64,000 nt of DNA from Anaeromyxobacter soli (GTDB taxonomy: Bacteria; Myxococcota; Myxococcia; Myxococcales; Anaeromyxobacteraceae): NCBI RefSeq assembly GCF_022808855.1, contig NZ_JAKZLF010000007.1, positions 115,259 to 179,258 of the forward strand, given 5' to 3'. Under the pieces are notes generated by a model, which was not told the DNA's origin, did no database searches, and was given only the letters and a program-made list of their open reading frames with translations. Position numbers and translations under genes: made by a program. This document shows positions 18,844 to 28,298 of this stretch, one piece after another (position 1 is the stretch's first letter; every line of letters begins with the position of its first letter).

Positions 18844-20067
18844 TCAGCGACCTGCGATCCCGCCGGCGACGCCGAGAGCGGCAGACGGGCCCGTCGCGCC
18901 GCCGGAGGTCTCGTCGAGCGTGCCGAGCAGCTCCACCTCGCTCGCCATGTGGCGCGCGAGCAGCTTGTGCAACCCCTTCGCCTCCTCGAGGTCCCACTCG
19001 AACGAGGCGATGCGATCGGTGACCTCGAACAGCTCCACCGACGCCGCGTCTCGCGCCGTCTGGTAGCCGGCCAGCGCGGCCTCGGTGCCGCTCACCACCG
19101 CGCGCGCGAGCAGCTCCGCGTCACGCAGCGCGTCCGTGATCCCGTGGGCGGTGATCGGGTCCTTGAAGTACCCGGCGTCGCCGACGAGCGCCCAGCCCGG
19201 TCCCCACGCACGGCGCATGAAGCCAGGGATCCCGGGGAAGGGCTGGAGCCTCGCGTCGAGGCGGGCGCTTCGGAGCGCGGCGGCGAGCTCGGGCGCAGCC
19301 TCGGTGAGGACCTCCCGGTAGACGGCGTCCGCGCCTCCGGGCAGCGCGTCCAGGAGCCGCGGCCGCGGCAGCGCGGCGAATACGCAGGTGCGCCCGTCGC
19401 CGGTGGGGATGGCGCCGGCGCTCACGCCGGGGCGGTAGTACCAGTGATAGCCCTCCACCTCGAGACCCGACCAGTGCCCGTAGACCACTCCGCACGCGTG
19501 GCGGCCCGCGCGCTCGGTGGGGGCGCTCACGAGGCGGGCAGCTCTCGACCGCGCGCCGTCGGCGCCGATCACGATCGACGCCGCCACGCGCGCGCGGCTC
19601 CCGTCGAGCCCTTCGATCACCGCTCCCTCGACCCGCCCCGACGGGCCACGGACCACCTCCGCGAGCGCGGCGCCGTGGACCACCTGCGCGCCGGCGGCGC
19701 GGGCGGCGTCGACGAGGAGCGGGTCGAGCACCGTCCGCCGCGGCGCGTAGAGCGCATCCACGCCGTCGCGAGGCTTCACCGCGAACGGCAGCGCCTCGTG
19801 CCCGTAGTGGAACGTCGCGCTGCGAACGGCGGGGGTGCCCGTCGCGCGCAGCCGGTCGAGGAGCCCCCACCGCGCGAGCTGGAGCACGCCGCCGCGCATG
19901 AGGGCGTGGGTCGAGATCGTGTCGCTCCCCTCGCGATCCCGGTCCACCACCAGGACGCGCAGCCCCGCGCGGGCGAGCAGCATCGCGGTCGCGGCGCCGG
20001 CGCAGCGGGCCCCGACGACCAGCGCGTCGTACTCGGGGCGGATGAGGGAGGCGGTCGTGGTCGTCAT
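18844..20067 (-). CDS. FAD-dependent oxidoreductase (PHBH/GGR type)
   Basis: Flavoprotein of 407 residues in the group of aromatic hydroxylases and geranylgeranyl-reductase-like enzymes. The dinucleotide fold is ALVVGARCAGAATAMLLARAG, a conserved Arg-containing segment ALYAPRRTVLDPLL follows, and the FAD ribityl-binding GD motif is WALVGDAGYFKDPITAHGI. The likely activity is NAD(P)H-dependent hydroxylation or reduction of a small organic substrate. GGAGAGGAG precedes the ATG. It is 16 bp downstream of the flavin monooxygenase gene and 21 bp upstream of maoC, indicating one transcript. Confidence 0.88.
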   Translation of the reverse strand: MTTTTASLIRPEYDALVVGARCAGAATAMLLARAGLRVLVVDRDREGSDTISTHALMRGGVLQLARWGLLDRLRATGTPAVRSATFHYGHEALPFAVKPRDGVDALYAPRRTVLDPLLVDAARAAGAQVVHGAALAEVVRGPSGRVEGAVIEGLDGSRARVAASIVIGADGARSRAARLVSAPTERAGRHACGVVYGHWSGLEVEGYHWYYRPGVSAGAIPTGDGRTCVFAALPRPRLLDALPGGADAVYREVLTEAAPELAAALRSARLDARLQPFPGIPGFMRRAWGPGWALVGDAGYFKDPITAHGITDALRDAELLARAVVSGTEAALAGYQTARDAASVELFEVTDRIASFEWDLEEAKGLHKLLARHMASEVELLGTLDETSGGATGPSAALGVAGGIAGR

Positions 20068-20083
20068 GGTGTTCTCCTCTCCT

Positions 20084-21322
20084 TCAGGCGGCGGACCGGC
20101 GCGCGAGGCGCGTGGCCAGGTGATCCACGAGGACGGCGGCGTCCTTGCCCACGCCGTCGAGGAAGCTCGAGTTGCGGCGGCGCAGGAACTGGAGCCCGAG
20201 CACGTACAGCCCGGGCGCCGGGGTGACGCCGCCCGCGTGGCGGATCTCGCCGCGCTCGTCGAGCACCGGCACGCGCAGCCAGGGGTAGCTGCGGCGGTAG
20301 CCGGTGGCCCAGATCACCGTCCGGATCCCGTCCGCGCGCAGGTCGATCGCGCGCGGGGCAGGGGGCGGTGAGATGGCGCGGATGGGCTCCGGCGGCGGAA
20401 CCGCCGCCGCGCCGCTCTGCGCGACGTGGGCCTCGATCCGCCCGAGGAGCCGCGCGAGGCGCCGCTCCGCCGCCGCGATCGTCTCGTCCAGGTCCTCGGC
20501 GAGGAGCACGCGGCCGCCCTCGACGCCCTGGACCCGTCCGACGAGCCGGACGCCCTCGTCGAGGAGCACGCCGAGATCGAGCGTGCGATGGTCGGGGCGG
20601 CCGACGAGCTGGAGGGACGGCTGGCGGCGGGCCGCCTCGAGGTCCGCCACGGCGTCCGCGCCCTCGTCGAGGATGCCCGTCGCGTCGAGCCACTCCATCA
20701 CGTCGCGGCCGCGGTAGCGCCGGGGCAGCCGGACGTGCCTGCCCACCGCGAGCGTCACCGGCCGGCCGGAGCGGTGGAGCTCGTCCGCGAGCTGGAGGCC
20801 GGTCGCGGACGCGCCCACCACGAGGACTCCGCCGGCGGGCAGGGCCCGGGGGTTCCGGTAGCGCGCCGGGACGAGCTGGACGACGTCCGCGGGGAGCTCT
20901 GCCGCGAGCGGTGGGACGTGGGCCCGGTCGCAGTGACCGGTGGCGACGATGACGCTCCGGGCGCGCCACGCGCCGCGATCGGCCGTCACCCGGTAGCCGT
21001 CGCCGTCGCGCTCGACCGCGTGGACGGCGACGCCCGCCTCGACCGGCGCCGCGAAGGAGCGCGCGTACGCCTCGAGGTACCCGATCACCTCGCGCCGGGA
21101 CATGAACCCGTCCGGATCGGGGCCGCGGTAGGAGAAGCCCGGGAGCCGCGACTGCCAGCGGGGGGTGAGCAGCCGGAGCGAGTCCCAGCGCTCCGAGCGC
21201 CAGCGCTCGCCGACGCGCCCGCGCTCCAGGACCGTATGATCCACGCCGCGCGCCTGGAGGCAGCGGCTCGCGGCGAGACCTGCCTGCCCACCTCCGACGA
21301 CGACCACGTCCGTGCGCTTCAT
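20084..21322 (-). CDS. Flavin-containing monooxygenase-like oxidoreductase
   Basis: A 412-residue protein with two Rossmann motifs: FAD-binding [17 protein letters not shown] at the N terminus and NADP-binding [17 protein letters not shown] near residue 170, plus the ATGY motif ([14 protein letters not shown]) of class B flavoprotein monooxygenases. This predicts NADPH- and O2-dependent oxygenation of a soft nucleophile or ketone, cytoplasmic. GGGGAGA precedes the ATG. It is the second gene of the sigma-54-controlled run, 78 bp after osmC. Two flavoenzymes in one operon suggest consecutive oxidation steps on one compound. Confidence 0.88.
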   Translation of the reverse strand: MKRTDVVVVGGGQAGLAASRCLQARGVDHTVLERGRVGERWRSERWDSLRLLTPRWQSRLPGFSYRGPDPDGFMSRREVIGYLEAYARSFAAPVEAGVAVHAVERDGDGYRVTADRGAWRARSVIVATGHCDRAHVPPLAAELPADVVQLVPARYRNPRALPAGGVLVVGASATGLQLADELHRSGRPVTLAVGRHVRLPRRYRGRDVMEWLDATGILDEGADAVADLEAARRQPSLQLVGRPDHRTLDLGVLLDEGVRLVGRVQGVEGGRVLLAEDLDETIAAAERRLARLLGRIEAHVAQSGAAAVPPPEPIRAISPPPAPRAIDLRADGIRTVIWATGYRRSYPWLRVPVLDERGEIRHAGGVTPAPGLYVLGLQFLRRRNSSFLDGVGKDAAVLVDHLATRLARRSAA

Positions 21323-21400
21323 GGCATCTCCCCGAGGAGCGTGGCGGGAGGCCGCCGGCGGGCGCGCGTCGCGCGTCGGCCGGCGGTCCCCATCGGCACT

Positions 21401-22021
21401 TCACGCTGCGTTCACCGAGACCGCGACCGGGACGCCGTTCGTCAGCACGTCGTAGACCGCCGAGCGGGCCCGCGACTGCGCGACGATCTCCTCGAGCTTC
21501 GCCGCCGGCGCGTCGCCCTTGATCCGGAAGCTCACGCGGAGCTGGCGGTAGCCGTTGCGGACCTCCGCCGAGAGCCCGAGGATCCCACGCAGGTCGATGT
21601 CGCCCTCGACGGTGGACTCGACCTCGTAGAGGGTCACGCCGCGCGCCGCGGCGATGTTGGCGATCCCTGCCGTGAGGCAGGCCGCGATCGCGTGGAGCAG
21701 GAACTCGACCGGGGTCGGCCCCTGGTCGCGCCCGGTGAGGACGGCCGGGTGATCGGCGTCGTAGCTGAACTCGCGCGCGTGCGCGTGCTCGCCGCCCGCG
21801 CCGCTGAACCCTTCGATGCGGGTCCGGCTGTGGGTGCCCTGCTGCCAGTGGTTCGTCGCCCGGAACTGGAAGCTCCCGAGCTCGGGCTGCTGCTTCACCG
21901 CCCCGATGGTCGCGAAGAGCGTCGGCGTGTCCACGCCGTTCATCGGCACGGGCGTGCGGGAAGGCCGCTTCATCGTCGTGGCGGTCTGCGTCGTGGGGGT
22001 CTGCATCGTGGGCGTCTCCAT
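21401..22021 (-). CDS. OsmC/Ohr-family peroxide-reductase-like protein
   Basis: A 206-residue OsmC-family protein. The core shows [29 protein letters not shown], where one conserved reactive-type Cys is seen, and the typical [10 protein letters not shown] strand; the second family Cys is not obvious, so thiol peroxidase activity is uncertain. An unusual Thr-rich N terminus ([18 protein letters not shown]) precedes the domain. ATG at 22021 has GGAGA at good spacing. It is the first gene after a near-consensus sigma-54 promoter, with a leader of about 50 nt, and is divergent from the sigma-54 activator at 22295. Confidence 0.87.
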   Translation of the reverse strand: METPTMQTPTTQTATTMKRPSRTPVPMNGVDTPTLFATIGAVKQQPELGSFQFRATNHWQQGTHSRTRIEGFSGAGGEHAHAREFSYDADHPAVLTGRDQGPTPVEFLLHAIAACLTAGIANIAAARGVTLYEVESTVEGDIDLRGILGLSAEVRNGYRQLRVSFRIKGDAPAAKLEEIVAQSRARSAVYDVLTNGVPVAVSVNAA

Positions 22022-22084
22022 CGTCGTTCTCCGTCGCCCGGTGGACCGGCCATCGGTCTCGCTCGCTGGGCACGGAGGGGAATC

Positions 22085-22099
22085 GCAGGCGCCGTGCCA
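22085..22099 (-). promoter_or_regulatory. Sigma-54 (-24/-12) promoter of the osmC operon
   Basis: On the minus strand the sequence TGGCACG-GCGC-CTGC gives a perfect -24 box, with GG and GC separated by exactly 10 nt as sigma-54 requires; the -12 box differs from TTGC only at its first base. Initiation is expected near 22073, about 50 nt before the osmC ATG. The presence of a divergent sigma-54 activator and a palindromic site upstream strengthens the call. Confidence 0.8.
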
Positions 22100-22165
22100 C
22101 GCCGGACTCCGGACCGACACCACGGGAATCCGCTGGGTTCCGGGCGTGGCCGGCCCGGCGGGGTC

Positions 22166-22200
22166 GCGGCGAGACCTCGTCGTGGACGAGATCTCGCCGC
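22166..22200. promoter_or_regulatory. 35-nt palindrome, candidate enhancer (UAS)
   Basis: Two 16-nt arms, starting GCGGCGAGACCTCGTC, pair with one mismatch around the 3-nt centre GTG. The centre (22183) is about 110 bp upstream of the expected sigma-54 start site, the usual distance for enhancer-binding proteins, and about 110 bp before the activator's own ATG. It is not followed by a T-tract and lies between divergent genes, which argues against a terminator. Confidence 0.7.
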
Positions 22201-22294
22201 GCACCGCGACGGGCTTTCATCCGGGCGCGCCGCCTCGGCCTCGCTATGTTCCGGGCGCGGCGCGGCGCCGCGGACCGTCGCCGCGGAGCCGGAC

Positions 22295-24265
22295 ATGGAG
22301 CACGGGATCGGGGAGCGGCGGATCGACGAGGAGCTCGCCCTGCGCGCCGTCGTCGAGGGGACCGCCTCGGCGACGGGGCAGGAGTTCTACCGGGCGCTCG
22401 TCAGGAACCTCGCGCGCGCCCTCGACACCTGCGGCGCATGGCTCACCGAGTACGACGAGCGCCGCAGGTGGCTGCGCGCGCTCGCGTTCTGGTTCGACGG
22501 GCGATGGGTGGAGGGCCACGAGTACGTGATCGCCGGCACGGCGTGCGAGACGGCGGTGCGCGAGCGACGCGTCGTCCACGTCCCCGATCGCGTGACCGAG
22601 CTGTACCCCGAGGTGAAGTCCCCCCTCCCCGGGGCCGTGAGCTACCTCGGCGTTCCCCTCCTCGACCCCGACGACCGCGTGCTCGGCCACCTGGCGGTCG
22701 TGGACACCCGGCCCATGCCCGCCGAGAAGCGGCTCCTCCCGCTCTTCCGGATCTTCGCGAACCGCGCGCTCGCGGAGATGCGGCGCGTCCGCGTCGAGCA
22801 GGATCTGCGCGAGCGCCAGGAGAAGCTCGCCGGGCTCATCGGCAGCGCGATGGACGGGATCGTGGAGCTCGACGGAGACCTGTGCATCACGCTCATGAAC
22901 GCCGCCGCCGAGAAGGTGTTCGGCTGCGCCGCCGGCGGGCTGCACGGGCGGCCGGCGGACGAGCTCCTGGGCGGCCCCGCGACGGCGAGGCTCCGCGCGC
23001 TGACCGGCGAGCTCGAGCGGCGAACGGGCGGCGAGCGCGCCCTGTGGATCCCGGGCGACCTCGTGGCCGAGCCGCCGGGGCGGAAGCCCTTCCCGGCCGA
23101 GGCGACGCTCTCGCGGTTCGAGGTGCGGGGGCGGCCGTTCTACACGCTCATCCTGAGGAACGTGGACGAGCGCCTCGAGGCGGAGCGGAGGATCCGCGCG
23201 CTGAGCGCGGAGGCGGCCTACCTCCGCGAGGAGCTCGCGGCCGAGCACGGGTTCCACGAGATCGTGGGCAGGAGCCCGGCGCTGCGCCGGGCGCTCCAGG
23301 GCGTCGCGCAGGTCGCGGCGACGGACGCGACGGTGCTCCTCCTCGGCGAGACGGGCACCGGCAAGGAGCTCTTCGCCCGGGCCATCCACGAGCGGAGCGC
23401 CCGGCGCGGCCGTCCCCTCGTGAAGGTGAACTGCGCGGCGATCCCCGCCACCCTCATCGAGAGCGAGTTCTTCGGGCACGAGCGCGGCGCGTTCACCGGC
23501 GCGACGCAGCGGCGGGACGGCCGGTTCGTGCTCGCCGACGGCGGGACGATCTTCCTCGACGAGATCGGCGAGCTCCCCCTGGAGCTGCAGGGCAAGCTCC
23601 TGCGGGTCCTGCAGGAGGGAGAGCTCGAGCCGGTGGGGAGCTCGCGCACGCGCAAGGTGGACGTGCGCGTCATCGCCGCGACGAACCGGGACCTGGAGCG
23701 GTCCGCCCGCGAGGGCGGGTTCCGGCAGGATCTCTTCTACCGGCTGAGCGTCTTCCCGCTCCCGCTCCCGCCGCTGCGCGAGCGCGGTGACGACGTCGTG
23801 CTGCTCGCCGCAGCGATGGCGGAGCAGCTCGCCCGCGGCCTCGGGCGGAGCATCGCCCCGCCCGACGCGGCGGACGCCGCCGCCCTCAGGTCGTATCCCT
23901 GGCCCGGGAACGTGCGGGAGCTGCGGAACGTGATCGAGCGGGCGATCATCACCTCCCCCGACGGCCGGCTCCACCTGGACCGGGCGCTGCCCGAGCCGGA
24001 CGTCGCGACGCCGTCGAGCGGCGCGGCGGCGCCGGAGCGGGTCGACGGCGAGGTCCTGACCGACCAGCGCGTGCGCGCGATCGAGCGCGGGAACATGATC
24101 GCCGCGCTCGAGCGGTCCGGCTGGCGCGTCGGGGGCAGGGGCGGCGCCGCGTCGCTCCTCGGCGTGAGCCCCTCCACGCTCAAGTCCCGCATGAAGGCGC
24201 TCGAGATCGCCCGCCCCGACGAGCGGGGCGCTCCGGCCTCCGAGACGGGTCGTCACCCGGTGTGA
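22295..24265 (+). CDS. Sigma-54-dependent activator, GAF-PAS-AAA+-Fis
   Basis: Bacterial enhancer-binding protein of 656 residues. Order: GAF sensor (about 25-165), PAS (about 175-310), AAA+ sigma-54 interaction domain with Walker A GETGTGKE (351-358) and the sigma-54-contacting loop GAFTGA (398-403), Walker B-like [10 protein letters not shown], and a C-terminal Fis-type helix-turn-helix ([20 protein letters not shown]). There is no receiver domain, so it senses a ligand or redox state directly rather than by phosphorylation. It is divergent from the osmC operon, with a palindromic site and sigma-54 promoter in the 273-bp gap, and is its likely regulator. Confidence 0.93.
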   Translation: MEHGIGERRIDEELALRAVVEGTASATGQEFYRALVRNLARALDTCGAWLTEYDERRRWLRALAFWFDGRWVEGHEYVIAGTACETAVRERRVVHVPDRVTELYPEVKSPLPGAVSYLGVPLLDPDDRVLGHLAVVDTRPMPAEKRLLPLFRIFANRALAEMRRVRVEQDLRERQEKLAGLIGSAMDGIVELDGDLCITLMNAAAEKVFGCAAGGLHGRPADELLGGPATARLRALTGELERRTGGERALWIPGDLVAEPPGRKPFPAEATLSRFEVRGRPFYTLILRNVDERLEAERRIRALSAEAAYLREELAAEHGFHEIVGRSPALRRALQGVAQVAATDATVLLLGETGTGKELFARAIHERSARRGRPLVKVNCAAIPATLIESEFFGHERGAFTGATQRRDGRFVLADGGTIFLDEIGELPLELQGKLLRVLQEGELEPVGSSRTRKVDVRVIAATNRDLERSAREGGFRQDLFYRLSVFPLPLPPLRERGDDVVLLAAAMAEQLARGLGRSIAPPDAADAAALRSYPWPGNVRELRNVIERAIITSPDGRLHLDRALPEPDVATPSSGAAAPERVDGEVLTDQRVRAIERGNMIAALERSGWRVGGRGGAASLLGVSPSTLKSRMKALEIARPDERGAPASETGRHPV

Positions 24266-24371
24266 CGAAAGAGGGGCAGCGCGCGGTCCGTGCGTGCACC
24301 CGAGAGGCGTGGGTGCACGGCCCTCGGCCGCGACATGATCGCGCGCGCTCGTCCACCGAAGGAGGCCCGCC

Positions 24372-24791
24372 GTGCGCGCCATCTCCCTCTCGCTGCTGCT
24401 CCTCGCGATCTCCTGCGCGGCCCCGGCTGCGCGGCCCGCTCCGAAGGCCGGGCTGGGCGCCGCCGCTCCGGCCGGCGCCCGCGTCGCCCGCGTCTGGCAC
24501 GGCCGCACCCCTGCCGCCCGCGCCGACGAGTACGCGGCGTACGCCTCCGAGGCGGTCCGGAAGTTCCGCCAGATCCCGGGAAACCTCGGCTACGCCATGT
24601 ACCGGGAGGACGGACCTTCGGAGTCGCACTTCATGGTCGTGAGCTACTGGGCGTCGCGCGAGGCCATCCACGCGTACGCGGGGGAGGACATCTCGCGAAC
24701 GCGCGCGCTGCCGCGCGACGCGGAGTTCCTCATCGACCCGGAGCCCACCGTGCACAACTACGACATCGTCGCCGCCGACCCGGCGCCGTGA
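24372..24791 (+). CDS. Probable lipoprotein with ABM-like domain
   Basis: Exported protein of 139 residues. The signal peptide ends in LLAISC (Cys about residue 15), a fair lipobox. The mature part (VARVWHGRTPAARADEYAAY...MVVSYWASREAIHAYAGEDI) matches the dimeric alpha-beta barrel of the antibiotic-biosynthesis-monooxygenase superfamily, many members of which have no assigned activity. The start is GTG at 24372 with GGAGG 6 nt upstream. A strong bidirectional hairpin follows the stop. It lies just after the sigma-54 activator on the same strand. Confidence 0.78.
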   Translation: MRAISLSLLLLAISCAAPAARPAPKAGLGAAAPAGARVARVWHGRTPAARADEYAAYASEAVRKFRQIPGNLGYAMYREDGPSESHFMVVSYWASREAIHAYAGEDISRTRALPRDAEFLIDPEPTVHNYDIVAADPAP

Positions 24792-24799
24792 CGCACGGA

Positions 24800-24829
24800 G
24801 GGGCCCGCGCCGGATCCGGCGCGAGCCCC
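24800..24829. terminator. Bidirectional hairpin between convergent genes
   Basis: A 15-bp stem with one C-A mismatch (GGGGCCCGCGCCGGA paired to its partner) sits between the stops of two convergent genes at 24791 and 24843. There is no clear U-tract on either side, as often in high-G+C genomes. Confidence 0.6.
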
Positions 24830-24842
24830 CGTCCGCTCCACC

Positions 24843-25979
24843 CTATGGCAGGACGAGATCGGCGGTGGCCGTCCCGGCCGCCGGGACGCTGGCGCTCACG
24901 GGCGCGCTCACCGTGACCGTCTCGTTGCCGTCGGCGTCCACGGTCCGGCGGCTGGCGAGGACCGTGTAAGCCGCCGCGGGCAGGGACGAGACGGAGTAGC
25001 TCTCCACCCCGCCGGCGACCGCGCCGGGCGCCGTGCGCACGATGAGCTCCCTGGGCGAGCCGCCCGCGTCGAGGCTCTGGCGCACCTCCACCTCGTCGGC
25101 CTGCGACACGCTCGCGGCGGGCGAGATGCCGCCCGAGAGCGTCCCCACCTGCGAGGCCTGCTCGAACGCCGCGTCCCAGGCCACGACGGCCGTCGGCCCC
25201 GTGATCGCGATCGCGCCGCTCGCACGCGGCGCGTACGCCGCCGCCCCGACCACCGGCTGGCTCACGACGTAGTAGGTCCCGCCCGCGTCCAGCAGATCGA
25301 GGACGTACGTTCCGTCGGCGCCGGTGAGCGCGGCGCGCACGATCGAGGGCTGGCCCGTCGCGGACAGCGCCTGCGCGGTGACGAGCACGCCGGGGAGGCC
25401 CGCGCCGCTCGCGGCGTCGGTGAGCTTGCCTTCGACCGCTCCGGTCGCGAGCACGTCCACGGCGCGCACGGTGGGCCGCAGGATGAACTTCTCCGAGGCC
25501 CCCGTCTCGTGGACGAAGACCGACCGGTGGGCGTCGAGGTCGACGACGACGTCGCGGGTGGTGTTCGGCGCGACCTCGAAGTTCACGGTGAGCTTCACGC
25601 CCGACTGCTGGCCGGACGGGACGGTGAGGTCGTGGACGCTTCCGTCCGCGAGCGTGACCGTGTTCCGGGGGCCGAGCACGAGGCGCAGCTGCGTGTACCT
25701 GCCGGCGGGGATGGTCGCGCCGTCGACGAGCGTGGCGCTCACGCCGCCGGTGAGGGAGAGGAGATCGACCTGGGCGTCGGGCGTGCCGAGCACGATCCAG
25801 TCACCGCCGTCGGCGTGGATCTCCACCCGCCGGACCTCGAGGTCGAGCGCCTGATAATCGCCGGGCGCGTCGACCAGGCGCACGCGGACCGCGCCGCTGC
25901 CGCTGCTCGAGCCGCAGGCGGAGAGCGCGCTGACGAGCGCAGCCACGACTCCGAGCTTCCAGAACTTTCGAGACGACAT
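24843..25979 (-). CDS. DUF4382 lipoprotein with carboxypeptidase-like repeat
   Basis: Exported lipoprotein of 378 residues. The signal ends with the lipobox LSAC (Cys about 21) followed by a Ser/Gly linker. Residues 30-175 match DUF4382 (VRVRLVDAPGDYQALDLEVRRVEI). A later region, GKLTDAASGAGLPGVLVTAQAL with TGADGTYVLDLL, is a CarboxypepD-regulatory-like beta sandwich, and the end resembles another beta domain. The role is likely structural or binding at the cell surface. ATG at 25979 has AGGAGG at correct spacing. Confidence 0.85.
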   Translation of the reverse strand: MSSRKFWKLGVVAALVSALSACGSSSGSGAVRVRLVDAPGDYQALDLEVRRVEIHADGGDWIVLGTPDAQVDLLSLTGGVSATLVDGATIPAGRYTQLRLVLGPRNTVTLADGSVHDLTVPSGQQSGVKLTVNFEVAPNTTRDVVVDLDAHRSVFVHETGASEKFILRPTVRAVDVLATGAVEGKLTDAASGAGLPGVLVTAQALSATGQPSIVRAALTGADGTYVLDLLDAGGTYYVVSQPVVGAAAYAPRASGAIAITGPTAVVAWDAAFEQASQVGTLSGGISPAASVSQADEVEVRQSLDAGGSPRELIVRTAPGAVAGGVESYSVSSLPAAAYTVLASRRTVDADGNETVTVSAPVSASVPAAGTATADLVLP

Positions 25980-26153
25980 CGTCTGTGTGCCTCCTGGCCT
26001 GTGTGTGAGCGAAGGTGCGTCCGAACTGGCGCTCGCCCGCCCGAAGCAACATGCGGCGAGCCGACAAATTCGCGTGTCCCTCGATGGGCCCGTGCGCCCG
26101 CCCGGTCGCATCCATCAGGTTCGGGCCGCGCGCGCTGCGGGGCGAGGCGAGCC

Positions 26154-27275
26154 ATGATGGAGAGCGACATGACCCCCAAGGACACGGATCTCGCCCTGAC
26201 GCTGCCCCTCTCCCGGGAGCCGTCCCTGAAGCGCCGCTACAAGGTCGTGGACGAGCCGCTCCACGGCAACCTGCGCTTCGGGCTGCTCCTTGAGGTCCTC
26301 GACAAGCTCGCCGAGGAGGCTGCGCTCGCGTACGCGCGGCGCGCCCACCCGCAGGCGCGGGTCGTCACGGCGGCGGTGGACAACATCCTCGTGCGGAACC
26401 CGGCCGACGTGGAGCGCGACCTCGACCTCGTCGCGCGGGTGAACCACGTCGGCCGGACCTCCATGGAGGTGGGCATCCGCGTGACGCAGCCGGGCCTCGC
26501 GGGCGAGGCGCCGCTCCACGTCGCCTCCTGCTACTTCACGATGGTCGCCCGGATCGGCGAGGGCGACGAGGCGAAGAGCGTGCCGCTGCCGCCGCTCGAC
26601 TACGAGGACGAGCTCACGCGGCGCCGGGCGCGCCGCGCGGAGGAGCGCCGGGACGAGTACCGGCGCTACGTCGCGGCCTCGCAGGAGCCGCCGAGCCACG
26701 AGGAGTTCGAGCTGCTCGACCGGCTCCACCGGGAGCAGGAGCGGCCCGGGTTCACCGGGCTCCTCTCCGCGCGGCTCGTCACCGACGCCTGGGAGCGCAT
26801 GTTCCCCGAGCAGGAGAACGTGCCCCGGAAGATCTTCGGCGGCTACCTCATGCGCCGCGCCTACGAGCTCTCCTCGATCTGCGCGGAGCTCGCGGCGCCG
26901 GATCGGCCGGTGCTGGCGGCCGTGAACCGGGTGAACTTCCTGAACCCCGTGCGGCTCGGCGACACGCTGCACTTCTCCAGCCGCGTCGTGCACACGGCGG
27001 GGAGCCTCGTGTCGGTGGAGGCCAGCATCGAGCGGCGGAGCCGCGACCGGAGCGTGCGCGCGATCTCGAACTCGTGCCTGTTCACGTTCGTGAACGTGGA
27101 CCGCGAGATGTGCCAGCGCGACGTGCCGCCCGTCTACCCGACCACGTTCGGCGAGGACGCCCGCCTCCTCGCGGCGCGGAGACAGCAGCTCGCCCTCTCT
27201 CGCCACGCGGGGCGGGGGTGGATCGCCGGCGCCCGCGAGCGCGGGCCGGCGGCGGACGGCCGTCAGACCGAGTGA
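26154..27275 (+). CDS. Double-hotdog acyl-CoA thioesterase
   Basis: Predicted cytoplasmic acyl-CoA thioester hydrolase of 373 residues with two hotdog domains. The first (about 25-140) shows HGNLRFGLLLEVLDKLAEEAAL and VDNILVRNPADVERDLDL; the second (about 220-345) shows KIFGGYLMRRAYELSSICAEL and VNFLNPVRLGDTLHF. A charged helical linker (RRRARRAEERRDEYRRY) separates them. The layout resembles the ACOT9/ACOT7-type tandem thioesterases. ATG at 26154 is used; ATG at 26169 with GGAGAG just upstream is an equally good alternative. Confidence 0.87.
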   Translation: MMESDMTPKDTDLALTLPLSREPSLKRRYKVVDEPLHGNLRFGLLLEVLDKLAEEAALAYARRAHPQARVVTAAVDNILVRNPADVERDLDLVARVNHVGRTSMEVGIRVTQPGLAGEAPLHVASCYFTMVARIGEGDEAKSVPLPPLDYEDELTRRRARRAEERRDEYRRYVAASQEPPSHEEFELLDRLHREQERPGFTGLLSARLVTDAWERMFPEQENVPRKIFGGYLMRRAYELSSICAELAAPDRPVLAAVNRVNFLNPVRLGDTLHFSSRVVHTAGSLVSVEASIERRSRDRSVRAISNSCLFTFVNVDREMCQRDVPPVYPTTFGEDARLLAARRQQLALSRHAGRGWIAGARERGPAADGRQTE

Positions 27276-27312
27276 CCCCGGCGCGAGCCGCCGGACTCGC
27301 GGCGCGCGGCCC

Positions 27313-28161
27313 TCAGCCCGGGAACGCCTCGGGCCGATCGAGCTCGAGCTCGTCGACGGAGAACCGGGCGTACGGCTCCGTGCGCCCCCTCACGTGCCAG
27401 GAGGCCTCGAGCCGGAACGGCACCCGCATCCCGTCGATCACGCGATAGCCGCTGCACTCGCCGGTCCAGGGCGTGAGCACCGGCTCGCCGTCCACGTCGC
27501 GGTAGCGCTCTGCGGTGATGCGGGAGGGGACACCGTTCGCGTCGAAGTGGAAGTCGACGGCGACCTCGAGGCCGCGGACGCGCAGGATCGCCCGCGCCCG
27601 CGTGTCGTCGATGGGCGCCCACCGCACGTGGCGCGCGTCCAGGAAGGCGGTCGGGAACCAGACCATCTCCGCGAGGAGCCGCTGCAGCGAGGCCTCGCCC
27701 ACCTCGCGGCCCCGCACGTCGGCGAGCTTCCAGCACGACGCGAGCATGATCCGCATGCCCCCCTCGCCCGCGAGCGAGCGATCGCGCGCGTCGATCCAGA
27801 GCCCGGCCCCCGTGCGCACGCGGCCCCACCAGACGAAGCCGGGCGGATCGCTCGCGAAGTACTGCACTCCGCGGATCGCGAGCCACGGACGGTCGAAGCG
27901 CGGCCGGAAGGTGCCTCCGTGGCGGAGACGCGCGGCGCGGACCGGCGCGTGGCTCGCCGCGCCGGACGCCTCCGCGTACCGCCGAACCGGCGGCGGCAGC
28001 GCCTCGAGCGCGGTGCGCCGCTCCGGCCCCGAGCTCTCCTGCGTCCAGAGCGCGTGCGCCTCGCGCGCGATGCGCCGGTTGAAGCGCTTCCCCTGCACAG
28101 CCACCACGAGCCCCAGCCCTCCGGCGGCGAGCGCGGCGATCCCCATCGACCTGCGCAACAT
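27313..28161 (-). CDS. DUF6544-type protein
   Basis: A 282-residue protein with an N-terminal hydrophobic helix (MGIAALAAGGLGLVVAV), likely a membrane anchor, followed by a soluble domain with features I associate with the DUF6544 family: PPPVRRYAEAS, the RHGGTFRPRF strand, RGVQYFASDPPGFVWWGR and LAEMVWFPTAFL. Its function is unknown. ATG at 28161 follows GGGAGAGGAG. It converges with the thioesterase gene (37 bp between stops). Confidence 0.78.
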   Translation of the reverse strand: MLRRSMGIAALAAGGLGLVVAVQGKRFNRRIAREAHALWTQESSGPERRTALEALPPPVRRYAEASGAASHAPVRAARLRHGGTFRPRFDRPWLAIRGVQYFASDPPGFVWWGRVRTGAGLWIDARDRSLAGEGGMRIMLASCWKLADVRGREVGEASLQRLLAEMVWFPTAFLDARHVRWAPIDDTRARAILRVRGLEVAVDFHFDANGVPSRITAERYRDVDGEPVLTPWTGECSGYRVIDGMRVPFRLEASWHVRGRTEPYARFSVDELELDRPEAFPG

Positions 28162-28298
28162 GCTCTGGCTCCTCTCCCCGGCATGCTCTCCGATCGCTCG
28201 GCGCGCCGCACGGTCGCCTTCTGGAGTGAGCCGTGGTGAGGAACCTGAGCGGAGCGCGGGCGCCGGCGCGGAAGACCGCTCCGCACGGGGCGGGGCGC

